Shown: positions 50,997 through 59,181 of the stretch, piece after piece
Position numbering within the stretch: the first letter of the stretch is position 1
Layout: each line of letters opens with the position of its first letter
NCBI RefSeq assembly: GCF_001612685.1
Contig: NZ_BDAY01000053.1
Span: forward strand, 24,723-88,722
Source of the DNA: Nocardia altamirensis NBRC 108246
GTDB taxonomy: Bacteria; Actinomycetota; Actinomycetes; Mycobacteriales; Mycobacteriaceae
Direction of reading: 5' to 3'
DNA length: 64,000 nucleotides
Notes under the pieces: model-generated
The model's input: only the letters and a program-made list of their open reading frames with translations
Told to the model about the DNA's origin: nothing
The model's database searches: none
Made by a program: the position numbers and the translations under genes

Positions 50997-51341
50997 ATGG
51001 ACGGCGCAGCGGCACGGAACTTTTCCGCGATCCAGGGCGACCCTTCCGCGAGCGACGATGTCACGGCAGCGGAATCGACCGGCGACGGCGACGGGCTCAG
51101 CCGTCGCGAACACGACATCCTGGCCTTCGAACGCCAGTGGTGGAAGTACGCGGGCGCGAAGGAAGAAGCGATCCGGGAGCTGTTCGGCATGTCGCCGACC
51201 AGGTACTACCAGGTGCTCAACGCGGTCGTCGACCGGCAGGAGGCGCTCGCCGCCGACCCGATGCTCGTCAAGCGGCTGCGCAGGCTGCGGGCGAGCAGGC
51301 AAAAAGCCAGGGCCGCGCGACGGCTCGGTTTCCAGGTATGA
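50997..51341 (+). CDS. DUF3263 protein (Rv0430-like)
   Basis: 114 residues from ATG 50997 with GAGGGAG upstream; the longer frame is antisense to def. The C-terminal ~75 residues form the DUF3263 domain: REHDILAFERQWWKYAGAKE, LFGMSPTRYYQVLN (helix-turn-helix-like) and a basic tail RLRRLRASRQKAR. The form resembles a small DNA-binding protein; function unknown. First of a collinear set with LytR_C, sodC and the carboxylate-amine ligase. Confidence 0.9.
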   Translation: MDGAAARNFSAIQGDPSASDDVTAAESTGDGDGLSRREHDILAFERQWWKYAGAKEEAIRELFGMSPTRYYQVLNAVVDRQEALAADPMLVKRLRRLRASRQKARAARRLGFQV

Positions 51342-51360
51342 CGCGGCTAGGCTCGACTAG

Positions 51361-51936
51361 GTGAGCTACCCGAATCCCACCTCCGGTGGGCCGCCATTGC
51401 GAGCGTTGGCGATGGTGTTGATCGCACTGGCCATCGTGTTCGGCGGACTCGGCGCGATGTCGCTGTCGACGTCCGATGCCGACAGCACCGGATCGGGTCC
51501 CTCGGAGACCACGACCGCGAGCGCTGCCCCGCAGGTTCCCGTTGTCAGCACGGCCCCGAAGCCGTCGGAGGCCGCGTCGTCGACCACCACCACACCGTCG
51601 TCGGCGACGACGACAACGCCACCGGCCACCAGCAGCGCCCCCACCCCCACCGCGGCTGTCAAGGCGGTCCCTGTGCGGGTGCTGAACAACAGCATGATCG
51701 CGGGTCTGGCGGGCAAGACGGCGGGCCAGCTCACCGACGCAGGCTGGAATGTGGTCGAGACCGGGAACTATCCGGGTGCCAACATCGCGAAAACGACCGC
51801 GTACTACGGCAATTCGCCGGGCGACAAGGAGGCCGCACAGGCCATCGCCGCCCAGCTCGGCATCACCGCGGAAGCGAAGTCGACCGGATTGGGTGAGTCC
51901 TCGCCAGGTGTGACCGTCATCGTGACGGGTAACTGA
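51361..51936 (+). CDS. Membrane-anchored LytR C-terminal domain protein (Rv0431-like)
   Basis: 191 residues from GTG 51361. One N-terminal membrane segment (residues ~12-35), a Ser/Thr/Ala/Pro-rich extracytoplasmic linker of ~60 residues, and a LytR_C domain (VRVLNNSMIAGLAGKTAGQL, then DAGWNVVETGNY) at the end. In M. tuberculosis, Rv0431 (VirR) of this type controls membrane vesicle release (recalled), so an envelope role is plausible. Begins 19 bases after the DUF3263 gene. Confidence 0.9.
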   Translation: MSYPNPTSGGPPLRALAMVLIALAIVFGGLGAMSLSTSDADSTGSGPSETTTASAAPQVPVVSTAPKPSEAASSTTTTPSSATTTTPPATSSAPTPTAAVKAVPVRVLNNSMIAGLAGKTAGQLTDAGWNVVETGNYPGANIAKTTAYYGNSPGDKEAAQAIAAQLGITAEAKSTGLGESSPGVTVIVTGN

Positions 51937-52062
51937 CCAACACGAAGGCCGTGCCCGGCCCTGTCACCGATGCGACACGACGGGCGTGGCATCATCTTGT
52001 CCGGTAACGAACGTGTCCACCCCGCTCTACTCGTAACCTGGTACTCGTAAAGGAGTTCCCCG

Positions 52063-52749
52063 ATGGCCCCGTCCACATCTCGTCGCCCGTCCTGGCGGAC
52101 TGTGACCCCGGTGCTTGCGGTCGCGGTCCTCGGCCTCGCAGGCTGCACCAACAGCCAGGAGTCCAGTGACGTGAAGGGAACGACCCCGCCGGTGTGGAGT
52201 GGCGCGGCCGCCCCGCCCGCAGGCGAACACGGCAAGGAAACCGGCTCCGTCGATGCCAGCGCGGGCGTGAAGGTCGACCTGAAGGACGCCGCAGGCGTCT
52301 CGGTCGGCACCGCGAGCTTCGCCAAGGACGGCAACCACTTGCAGGTCACCGTCGAGGCGCACGGCTTGCGGCCTGGCTTCCACGGCATGCACGTGCACTC
52401 GATCGGCAAGTGCGAGCCCAACTCGGTGGCGCCGACCGGTGGCCCGTCCGGCGACTTCCTTTCCGCCGGTGGCCATCTGCAGGTCGGCAGCGCGAACACG
52501 CATCCGGCCAGCGGCGACCTCACCTCGCTCGAGGTCCGCGCGGACGGCATGGCCAAGCTGGTCACCACCACCGATGCGCTGACGCTCGACGACCTGAAGA
52601 GCAAGGCGTTGATCATTCACGCGGATGCCGACAACTTCGGCAACATCCCCAACCGTTACACCCGTGCCGACGGCGTTGCCGGCCCGGATGATTCAACGCT
52701 AGCGACAGGTGACGCGGGCGGCCGCGTCGCCTGCGGTGTGATCCAGTAG
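52063..52749 (+). CDS. sodC: Cu/Zn superoxide dismutase, lipoprotein
   Basis: 228 residues. A signal sequence with lipobox LAGC (Cys28) predicts membrane anchoring on the outer side. Copper ligands lie in GMHVHSIGKC, and further metal and structural residues follow (GGHLQVG, HADADNFGN, then GRVACGVI for the disulphide Cys). It removes superoxide outside the cytoplasm, as SodC does in mycobacteria. AAAGGAG precedes the ATG. Ends in TAG, 13 bases before the next gene. Confidence 0.95.
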   Translation: MAPSTSRRPSWRTVTPVLAVAVLGLAGCTNSQESSDVKGTTPPVWSGAAAPPAGEHGKETGSVDASAGVKVDLKDAAGVSVGTASFAKDGNHLQVTVEAHGLRPGFHGMHVHSIGKCEPNSVAPTGGPSGDFLSAGGHLQVGSANTHPASGDLTSLEVRADGMAKLVTTTDALTLDDLKSKALIIHADADNFGNIPNRYTRADGVAGPDDSTLATGDAGGRVACGVIQ

Positions 52750-52762
52750 CGCAGGAGCCGAC

Positions 52763-53908
52763 ATGGCCGGGGCAGGCAGAGAAGACGTTCCTTTCCATGG
52801 TTCGCCCCGGCCCACCATAGGCATCGAGTGGGAGATCGCGCTCGTCGACAAGGTGAGTCGTGATCTGTCGAATACCGCTGCGGCCGTGTTCGATTCGGTC
52901 GGGGACTTGCGCGCCTACGATGGCACGCCGCAGATCACCAAGGAGCTGCTGCGCAATACCGTCGAGCTCGTCACCGGGGTGCACGACACCGTCGCCGAGG
53001 CGGTCGACGACCTGCGCGGCACCATGGACGCCGTCCGGCGCGCCGCCGATCCGCTCGGGGTCGACCTGTTCTGCGCGGGCACCCATCCGTTCGCGCAGTG
53101 GTCGGCGCAGCAGCTGACCCGCTCGGAGCACTACGACGAGCTGATCGAGCGCACCCAGTGGTGGGGGCGGCAGATGATGATCTGGGGCGTGCACGTGCAC
53201 GTCGGAGTCTCGCACCGCGACAAGGTTTTTCCGATTCTCAACTCGTTGTTGCTGACTTACCCGCATCTCCTATCGCTGTCCGCGTCCTCACCGATGTGGG
53301 CGGGCGCGGACACCGGTTACGCGAGCAACCGGACCTTGATGTTCCAGCAGCTACCCACCGCGGGCCTGCCGTTCCAGTTCGAAAACTGGCGGCAGTTCGA
53401 GCATTTCGTGCACGACCAGCTCAAAACGGGGGTGTTCGAACAGCTCGGCGGCATGCACTGGGACATCAGGCCCGCGCCGAAGTGGGGCACGATCGAAGTG
53501 CGGGTGTGCGACGGGATCTCGACCCGCGCCGAGCTGGCCGCGATGGCGGCGTTCATCCACTGCCTGATCGTCGACCTGGATCGCAGGCTCGAAGAAGGTG
53601 AGACATTGCCGACACTGCCGCCGTGGCACGTGCAGGAGAACAAGTGGCGGGCGGCACGCTACGGGTTGGACGCGATCGTCATCGTGGACGACCAGAGCAA
53701 CGAGCGGCTCGTCACCGACGATGTGACCGATCTGCTGAACCGGCTCGAGCCCACCGCCAAGCGGCTGGGCTGCGCGGATGAGCTCGCGCTCGTCGCCGAA
53801 ATCCCCGAGCGCGGCGCGTCGTATCAGCGGCAGCGCAAAGTCGCCGCCGCCGCGCAAGGCGACCTGATCGCGGTGGTCGATGCCCTGGTCAAGGAGCTCG
53901 ATCAGTAG
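52763..53908 (+). CDS. Glutamate-cysteine-ligase-like carboxylate-amine ligase (YbdK family)
   Basis: 381 residues; GCS2/YbdK family with the blocks TIGIEWEIALVD at the N terminus, ITKELLRNTVELVTGVH, GVHVHVGVSHRD and EVRVCDGISTRAELAA. ATP-dependent amide bond formation with glutamate-like substrates is known for relatives; true glutathione synthesis is unlikely in this group of organisms, which use mycothiol. Matches Rv0433 in the conserved order behind sodC. Ends in TAG. Confidence 0.9.
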   Translation: MAGAGREDVPFHGSPRPTIGIEWEIALVDKVSRDLSNTAAAVFDSVGDLRAYDGTPQITKELLRNTVELVTGVHDTVAEAVDDLRGTMDAVRRAADPLGVDLFCAGTHPFAQWSAQQLTRSEHYDELIERTQWWGRQMMIWGVHVHVGVSHRDKVFPILNSLLLTYPHLLSLSASSPMWAGADTGYASNRTLMFQQLPTAGLPFQFENWRQFEHFVHDQLKTGVFEQLGGMHWDIRPAPKWGTIEVRVCDGISTRAELAAMAAFIHCLIVDLDRRLEEGETLPTLPPWHVQENKWRAARYGLDAIVIVDDQSNERLVTDDVTDLLNRLEPTAKRLGCADELALVAEIPERGASYQRQRKVAAAAQGDLIAVVDALVKELDQ

Positions 53909-53988
53909 GTGAGCCGGGGCGGACTCGCCAGCTGCCGTCCCCCGAGTGTTCAGTCAGCAAGCAGGATGGCGTTCACCCCCCGTTTACT

Positions 53989-55356
53989 ATGGTCGACGTG
54001 CTTGTCGAAGACCCGGGACCCAGAGTAGGCCGTGCGGCTTCGTGGTTGCGTGCGCCGTCGCCCATGGTGTGGGTCGCGGTCGGCGTCGCCGCGGTGCCGG
54101 TGCTGCTGATCGTGTTGCAGGTCGTGGCGATGCGGGAAGGCTTCCAGGGTCCGCTTGGCAGTCTCTGGCAGGACTACGTCGGCACCCCCAAGTCCATGTC
54201 GGTGCCGTGGGCCGGGTTGGTCCTTGCGCTGGTCGGTATTTCGATGCGACATCGGCTCATCGCCCTCGGCGTCGCGATCTCGATCGACGTGGTGTTGGCG
54301 GGAATCCGGCTGCTCGCCGGTGCGCCGTTCGCGATCGGGAACGGTGCGGTGATCGTGCTGACCGCGCTGGCGGCGATCGCCTGGCTGCGGTGGGACGGGA
54401 TCCAGCGGCGCAACGCGCTGCATGCCGCCGCGCTCGGTGCGCTGCTCATCCTCGCCACCAAGGTCGGCGACGTGTGGTTGCACGTCACCGTGCTGAGCAG
54501 GCCGACGGTGTTCGACGAGTACGTGCTGCTCGCCGATCACGCGCTCGGCGATCCGTCCTGGGTGGTGGGGCGGGTGCTCGACGTGCTCGGGCCTGCCGTC
54601 TACGCGGTATTGCATTGGGTCTACATCGAATTGCCGGTCGCGGCGATCGTGGTCGCGGTGTGGCAGTTGCGCCGAGTGGTGTCGACCGGCCGGTGGCCGA
54701 CCCACTATCTGGTGCGCACGTTCCTGGTGCTCGGGCTGGTCGGCCCGATCGTCTACGTGATCTTCCCGGTGGTCGGCCCGATGTTCGCGTTCGGCGCCGA
54801 CGGGCACGGCATGCAGCTCGGCAACTATTGGCCGAGCGTCGTGCCACCACTGGACCGCAACCCCGCGCCGATGCCGTTCGACACCGTGACCCCGCGCAAC
54901 TGCATGCCTTCCATGCACACCGCATGGGCCCTCTCGGTCTTCCTGCACACCCGCCGCGACACCGACGGCAGCCAAGCACCGACCTGGATCCGCTGGGGCG
55001 GCACCTTCTGGCTGCTGGCCACCCTCACCGCCACCCTCGGCTTCGGCTACCACTACGGCGTCGACCTCGTCGCAGGCGCCGTCCTCTGCCTGACCGTCGA
55101 ATCGGCGTTGCGCGCCCCCGAACGCGGCTGGGGCTGGTTCCGCATCCGCCTGGTCGCCAGCGGCGTAGTCATTCTCGCCGTACTGCTCCTGTCCTACCGC
55201 TACCTCCCCGCCTCGATGGCCGAATACCCGGTCCTCGCAGGCACTGTCGTCCTCGCCCTGCTCGCAGGCTTGGCCGCCGCTTTCCACGCGACCTGGTTCG
55301 CGGGCGCGCACGACACTGCCCCGACGCAGCACGAAGTGAAAACAGCCGCACGCTGA
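53989..55356 (+). CDS. Integral membrane PAP2-superfamily (Aur1/Ipt1-like) phosphotransferase
   Basis: 455 residues with ~12 membrane segments. PAP2 motifs: CMPSMHTAW (motif C2, catalytic His) near residue 305 and GYHYGVDLVAG (motif C3) near residue 348, with the conserved Arg in an upstream loop. Members transfer or hydrolyse lipid phosphates; Aur1/Ipt1-like proteins use inositol lipids. In mycolate actinomycetes such enzymes act on polyprenyl- or inositol-linked envelope lipids (inference). It converges on the yoeB gene with 22 bases between. Confidence 0.85.
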   Translation: MVDVLVEDPGPRVGRAASWLRAPSPMVWVAVGVAAVPVLLIVLQVVAMREGFQGPLGSLWQDYVGTPKSMSVPWAGLVLALVGISMRHRLIALGVAISIDVVLAGIRLLAGAPFAIGNGAVIVLTALAAIAWLRWDGIQRRNALHAAALGALLILATKVGDVWLHVTVLSRPTVFDEYVLLADHALGDPSWVVGRVLDVLGPAVYAVLHWVYIELPVAAIVVAVWQLRRVVSTGRWPTHYLVRTFLVLGLVGPIVYVIFPVVGPMFAFGADGHGMQLGNYWPSVVPPLDRNPAPMPFDTVTPRNCMPSMHTAWALSVFLHTRRDTDGSQAPTWIRWGGTFWLLATLTATLGFGYHYGVDLVAGAVLCLTVESALRAPERGWGWFRIRLVASGVVILAVLLLSYRYLPASMAEYPVLAGTVVLALLAGLAAAFHATWFAGAHDTAPTQHEVKTAAR

Positions 55357-55378
55357 TTCGAGGTGGTGTCGTGCCGAC

Positions 55379-55636
55379 CTACTCGTAGTGGTGGCGGCAC
55401 GACACGATCTTGGCTGTGTCGTCTTCGATGACGTAGACGATGCGGTGCTCGCTCGTGATCCGCCGCGACCAGAACCCGGCGAGGTTCTGGCGCAACGGTT
55501 CCGGCTTGCCGATGCCATCGTAGCCGTTGCGGGTGATGTCTTCGATGAGCTTGTTGACGCGCTTCAGGGTGGCACGGTCGTTGACCTGCCACCAGAGGTA
55601 GTCGGCCCAGGCGTCAGGGGTGAACAGGATCTTCAC
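55379..55636 (-). CDS. yoeB: YoeB/Txe family ribosome-dependent mRNA interferase toxin
   Basis: 85 residues. RelE/YoeB fold: AWADYLWWQVND near the N terminus, GIGKPEPLRQNLAGFWSRRI and a C-terminal VSCRHHYE. The catalytic Glu (KPEPL), Arg (SRRI) and the terminal His are present, so it should be an active A-site RNase. Overlaps the antitoxin stop by four bases. Confidence 0.94.
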   Translation of the reverse strand: MKILFTPDAWADYLWWQVNDRATLKRVNKLIEDITRNGYDGIGKPEPLRQNLAGFWSRRITSEHRIVYVIEDDTAKIVSCRHHYE

Positions 55637-55908
55637 TCGACAGTTCCGTCATCGTCGACGTCGATGAGATCGTGCTGTTCGACATTGCCTTCCCGAAGTT
55701 GCGCGATAGACCGCTCCAAGTGGCGCGCGTTGGCCGGGTTGCCGAGGAGGTACGCGGTTTCCTTCAGGGACTCGTATTCGCGAAGGGAGATGACTACGGC
55801 AGGTTCGTGGCCCGCGCGTGTGATGACAACTTCTTCCAGGTCTTCGGTGGCCGAATCGAGGACGCTCGCTAGGTTGGCGCGTGCTTCGGTGATGGAGATG
55901 GCGCGCAT
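55633..55908 (-). CDS. yefM: YefM/Phd family antitoxin
   Basis: 91 residues from ATG 55908 (GAGAGGA upstream). The N-terminal Phd/YefM DNA-binding domain (AISITEARANLASVLDSATED, quoted in part) is followed by VVISLREYESLKETAYLL and an acidic, flexible C terminus that wraps the toxin. The antitoxin lies first in the operon, as usual, and should autorepress with YoeB. The promoter lies in 55909-55981. Confidence 0.94.
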   Translation of the reverse strand: MRAISITEARANLASVLDSATEDLEEVVITRAGHEPAVVISLREYESLKETAYLLGNPANARHLERSIAQLREGNVEQHDLIDVDDDGTVE

Positions 55909-55981
55909 TGGAGTTCCTCTCGCGGCGGTCATATCACTAATGTACCGGATTCTGTACAGAAGGCGAATGGGTGTGAGCGGT

Positions 55982-56317
55982 TCAGTCGTCGACGTTGTCG
56001 CCTAGTTCGTTGACGGTGAGGAGGCCGTCGCGGTGACGTTGTTCGCGGTAGGCGGTGCGGCCGATGAGGTGGGCGACGACCGGGGCGGTCAGCAGGGTGA
56101 AGACTCCGACGAGGACAAGGGCCCAGACGTTGCCGTGGCCGAAGAGTTCGATGGCGGCGCCCTGCAGGACCAGGATGAGGCCGACCACTTGGGGTTTGGT
56201 GGCGGCGTGCATCCGGGTGAGGGTGTCGGGGAAGCGGACGATGGCGATGGCGGCGGTCAGGGCGAGGGTCGCGCCGAAGAGCATCAGGGTGCCGGAGATC
56301 CACGGCCACGGGTTCAT
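55982..56317 (-). CDS. mnhG: Na+/H+ antiporter subunit G
   Basis: 111 residues with three membrane segments; the block IVRFPDTLTRMHAATKPQVVG is diagnostic for MnhG/MrpG. The start overlaps the mnhF stop (ATGA). Last gene of the mnhA-C-D-E-F-G operon that exports Na+ or K+ in exchange for protons. Acidic tail (NELGDNVDD). Confidence 0.93.
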   Translation of the reverse strand: MNPWPWISGTLMLFGATLALTAAIAIVRFPDTLTRMHAATKPQVVGLILVLQGAAIELFGHGNVWALVLVGVFTLLTAPVVAHLIGRTAYREQRHRDGLLTVNELGDNVDD

Positions 56318-56574
56318 CGGTCGTCGCTCACACGGAAGCGGGTGACGGCGGCCGAGCCGAGGAAGCCGACCAGTGCCAGCGCGATGATGGCGGGGAGCAG
56401 GGTGGTGTCCTCGCTGTAGGAGGCCCAGACGGCCAGCCCGGAGGCGGCGATCGCCATCAGCGAGTCGATGCCGACCACCCGGTCCAGCGTGCTCGGTCCA
56501 GCCAGGATGCGGTAGCTGGTGATGAGGGCGGCAGCGGTCAGCAGTATCCCCGCCACGATGACGACAACGGTCAT
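56314..56574 (-). CDS. mnhF: Na+/H+ antiporter subunit F
   Basis: 86 residues with three membrane segments; RILAGPSTLDRVVGIDSLMA is the MnhF signature. ATG 56574 overlaps the mnhE stop and its own stop overlaps the mnhG start. The longer frame upstream is a shadow of mnhE. Confidence 0.93.
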   Translation of the reverse strand: MTVVVIVAGILLTAAALITSYRILAGPSTLDRVVGIDSLMAIAASGLAVWASYSEDTTLLPAIIALALVGFLGSAAVTRFRVSDDR

Positions 56575-57119
56575 GGATACACCTCCGGAGGTGTTGAGCT
56601 GGAACGCCATTCGGAGTGGCGTTCGAACGACGAGATGAGCAGCTTCTCCAGGCGGCGCGTTGTCCGGTAGAACTTGTCCACCGCCGCATCGCTGCTCACG
56701 TCGAGCACGTGCACGTAGACGATGCACCGCCGCCGATCGATCTCGAGCACCATGGTGCCCGGAATCAGGTTGAGCAGGTCGGTGCAGAGCACGAGCACCA
56801 GATCGGACTTGGTGCTCAGATAGACGCGCAGCACCCCGGAGACCGGCGGTGGCGCGGGCCTGATCGCGAACCAGGCCACCTGCACACTGGATTCGATCGC
56901 GTAATACGAAGCGACAACGATCAATTCGAGCATGGACAGCGGATGCAGCCTGCCGCTGACCGGCACCCGTGGCAGCGGCAACGCCATCATGATCAGCGCA
57001 CCGACCGCGAGCCCGGCCAGGATGGTTGCCGCGCCGAGATCGCCCCACAGCGCGGTCCAGACGACGGTCAACCAGCCGAGCACGCCGATGCGCACCACAT
57101 TGTCGCGGCTTATTCGCAT
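56571..57119 (-). CDS. mnhE: Na+/H+ antiporter subunit E
   Basis: 182 residues. Two or three N-terminal membrane segments followed by the MnhE domain with PGTMVLEIDRR and YVHVLDVSSDAAV. ATG 57119 overlaps the mnhD end by 10 bases. Part of the Mrp complex. Confidence 0.92.
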   Translation of the reverse strand: MRISRDNVVRIGVLGWLTVVWTALWGDLGAATILAGLAVGALIMMALPLPRVPVSGRLHPLSMLELIVVASYYAIESSVQVAWFAIRPAPPPVSGVLRVYLSTKSDLVLVLCTDLLNLIPGTMVLEIDRRRCIVYVHVLDVSSDAAVDKFYRTTRRLEKLLISSFERHSEWRSSSTPPEVYP

Positions 57120-58801
57120 GGCTTGTCTCCCGTCGTGCCTGCCACCCGGCATTCGGTGTGCGGATCCGTGCCAGCGCCCGGCCTGCCTATCGCGGCTCCG
57201 CCAGGGGCGGCGTCGGCGGGCTGGAGGACCGCGGTGATGTACACGGCGGGGTCGCGCAGGTCCGCGGCCGACCGGTCGGCGATGCGCAGGATCGGGCCTG
57301 CCAACACCGTGAGGGCGAGGCCGACCACTACCAGCCCGATCGTCGAGCCGACCATCATCAGCGGCATCCGCCCTGGATTCGGACGGTCGTCGTAGTGCAC
57401 GTCCGTCGAATCCTCCACCAGCGACGGCGTTCTCGCGGCGGTGAGGTGTCCCTCCGGGGCCTCGGCCCGCGGCCGCCAGAACGCCTTGCTCCACACTCGC
57501 GCCATGGCGTACAGCGTCAGCAGGCTGGTGAGCACCGACCCGGCGACCAGGATCCAGGCCAGCACGCTGCCGTCGCCCACGCTGGCCTGCAGCAGCGCGA
57601 CTTTGCCGATGAACCCCGAGAACGGGGGTATGCCTGCGAGATTCAGTGCGGGAACGAGGAAGAGCACGGCGAGTAGCGGGCTCGCCGTCGCCAACCCGCC
57701 GAGCCTGCGCAACGAGGTCGACCCCGCCTGCCGCTCGATCAGCCCGACCACCAGGAACAACGTCGTCTGCACCAGAATGTGGTGCGCCACATAGAAAACC
57801 GCGCCGGAGAGGCCCTCGGTGCTGGCCAGCCCGACGCCGAACACCATGTACCCGATGTGGCTGACCAGGGTGAACGACAGCAACCGTCGGATATCACTCT
57901 GCGCGATCGCGCCGAAGATGCCGACCAGCATGGTCAGCAACCCGCAGACCAGCAGAATCGAGTTGAACTCGCCGCCGGGAAACAGCAGCGAGTGCGTCCG
58001 GATGATCGCGTACACACCGACTTTGGTGAGCAGGCCGGCGAACACGGCGGTGACCGGTGCAGGCGCGGTCGGGTACGAATCGGGCAGCCAGTTCGACAGC
58101 GGGAACACTGCGGCCTTGATGCCGAAGGCGACGAGCAGCACCGCGTAGACGGCCGTGCGCGTCCCCTCCGGCACCGCGCCGATCCGCTGCGCCAACTGCG
58201 CCAGATTCAGCGTGCCGGTGGCCGCGTAGGTGAGCCCGATGCCGGTCAGGAAGATCAGCGACGCCACCATCGAGACCATCACATACGACACGCCCGCCCG
58301 GATCCGTGCCTCGGTGCCGCCGACGGTGAGCAGCACGAACGAGGCGGCGAGCAGGATCTCGAACCCGACGAACAGGTTGAACAGATCACCGGCGAGGAAC
58401 GCGGCAGCGACACCGCCGGTCAGCACCAGGTAGGTGGGCCGGTAGATCGACGTCGGCTGGCGCTCGTCACCGTCTCGAATGTTCTGTCCCGCACCGTAGA
58501 TCGCGACGGCGAGCAGCACGATGGACGAGACGAGCAGCATGCCTGCGGACAGCCGATCCACCACCAGCGTGATGCCGATCGGGGTCTCCCAGTTGCCGAC
58601 CTGCAGCGCGGTGGTGCCGTGCCGGTCGGCCAGGTACAGCAGCAGCGCGCAGATGACGACGACGGCGCCGAGTGCGCCGAGCATGATGATCCGCTGGGTC
58701 CGCGGCCTGCGGCCGAAGACCAGCGTGCCCGCGGCGGCGAGCAGCGGCACCAGCACGGGCAGCGGCGTGAGGATCGGAAGCAGCTCGGGGGAGACGATCA
58801 A
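57110..58801 (-). CDS. mnhD: Na+/H+ antiporter subunit D
   Basis: 563 residues, ~14 membrane segments, homologous to NADH dehydrogenase subunits ND2/ND4 (Proton_antipo_M domain; blocks FGIKAAVFPLSNWLPDSYP and RRLLSFTLVSHIGYM). Contains the Lys residues and the conserved Glu of the antiporter-like proton channel. Four-base overlap with mnhC. Confidence 0.94.
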   Translation of the reverse strand: MIVSPELLPILTPLPVLVPLLAAAGTLVFGRRPRTQRIIMLGALGAVVVICALLLYLADRHGTTALQVGNWETPIGITLVVDRLSAGMLLVSSIVLLAVAIYGAGQNIRDGDERQPTSIYRPTYLVLTGGVAAAFLAGDLFNLFVGFEILLAASFVLLTVGGTEARIRAGVSYVMVSMVASLIFLTGIGLTYAATGTLNLAQLAQRIGAVPEGTRTAVYAVLLVAFGIKAAVFPLSNWLPDSYPTAPAPVTAVFAGLLTKVGVYAIIRTHSLLFPGGEFNSILLVCGLLTMLVGIFGAIAQSDIRRLLSFTLVSHIGYMVFGVGLASTEGLSGAVFYVAHHILVQTTLFLVVGLIERQAGSTSLRRLGGLATASPLLAVLFLVPALNLAGIPPFSGFIGKVALLQASVGDGSVLAWILVAGSVLTSLLTLYAMARVWSKAFWRPRAEAPEGHLTAARTPSLVEDSTDVHYDDRPNPGRMPLMMVGSTIGLVVVGLALTVLAGPILRIADRSAADLRDPAVYITAVLQPADAAPGGAAIGRPGAGTDPHTECRVAGTTGDKPCE

Positions 58802-59181
58802 TCTTCCGGATCCTCTCGCTCGCGCCGCCGGGCGATATCGACGTCGTCCTGGTCGTTCTCGACGTCGTCGGTGGTGGTGAGCGTGTAGGAGCGGTAGGCG
58901 AGGGCGAGCACGAAAGCCGCGAGGCCCATGGTGATCACGATCGCGGTGAGCACCATCGCCTGGGCGAGCGGGTCGGCGGTGTCGCGATGGGTGGTGTCGG
59001 TCTGGCCCTGGATCGGCGCCCGCCCGTCCGGGCCTGCGAGCGTGATGATCAGCAGGTTCACCGCGTTGCCGAACAGGATCAGGCCGAGCAGCATCTTCGA
59101 CACCGCGCGCTCGAGGATCAGATACACCCCGCAGGCGACCAGGATGCCGATCACGATCAGCAGCGTGAGATTGCCGGTCAT
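58798..59181 (-). CDS. mnhC: Na+/H+ antiporter subunit C
   Basis: 127 residues with three membrane segments, NuoK/MnhC family (GLILFGNAVNLLII; QAMVLTAIVI). The C-terminal ~25 residues are highly charged. Overlaps both neighbours by four bases. Confidence 0.93.
   Translation of the reverse strand: MTGNLTLLIVIGILVACGVYLILERAVSKMLLGLILFGNAVNLLIITLAGPDGRAPIQGQTDTTHRDTADPLAQAMVLTAIVITMGLAAFVLALAYRSYTLTTTDDVENDQDDVDIARRREREDPED

Noticed and set aside
56314..59181. Missing mnhB gene as a defect of the antiporter operon
   Set aside because: MnhB is fused to the C terminus of MnhA, an arrangement known in other bacteria, so the complex is complete.
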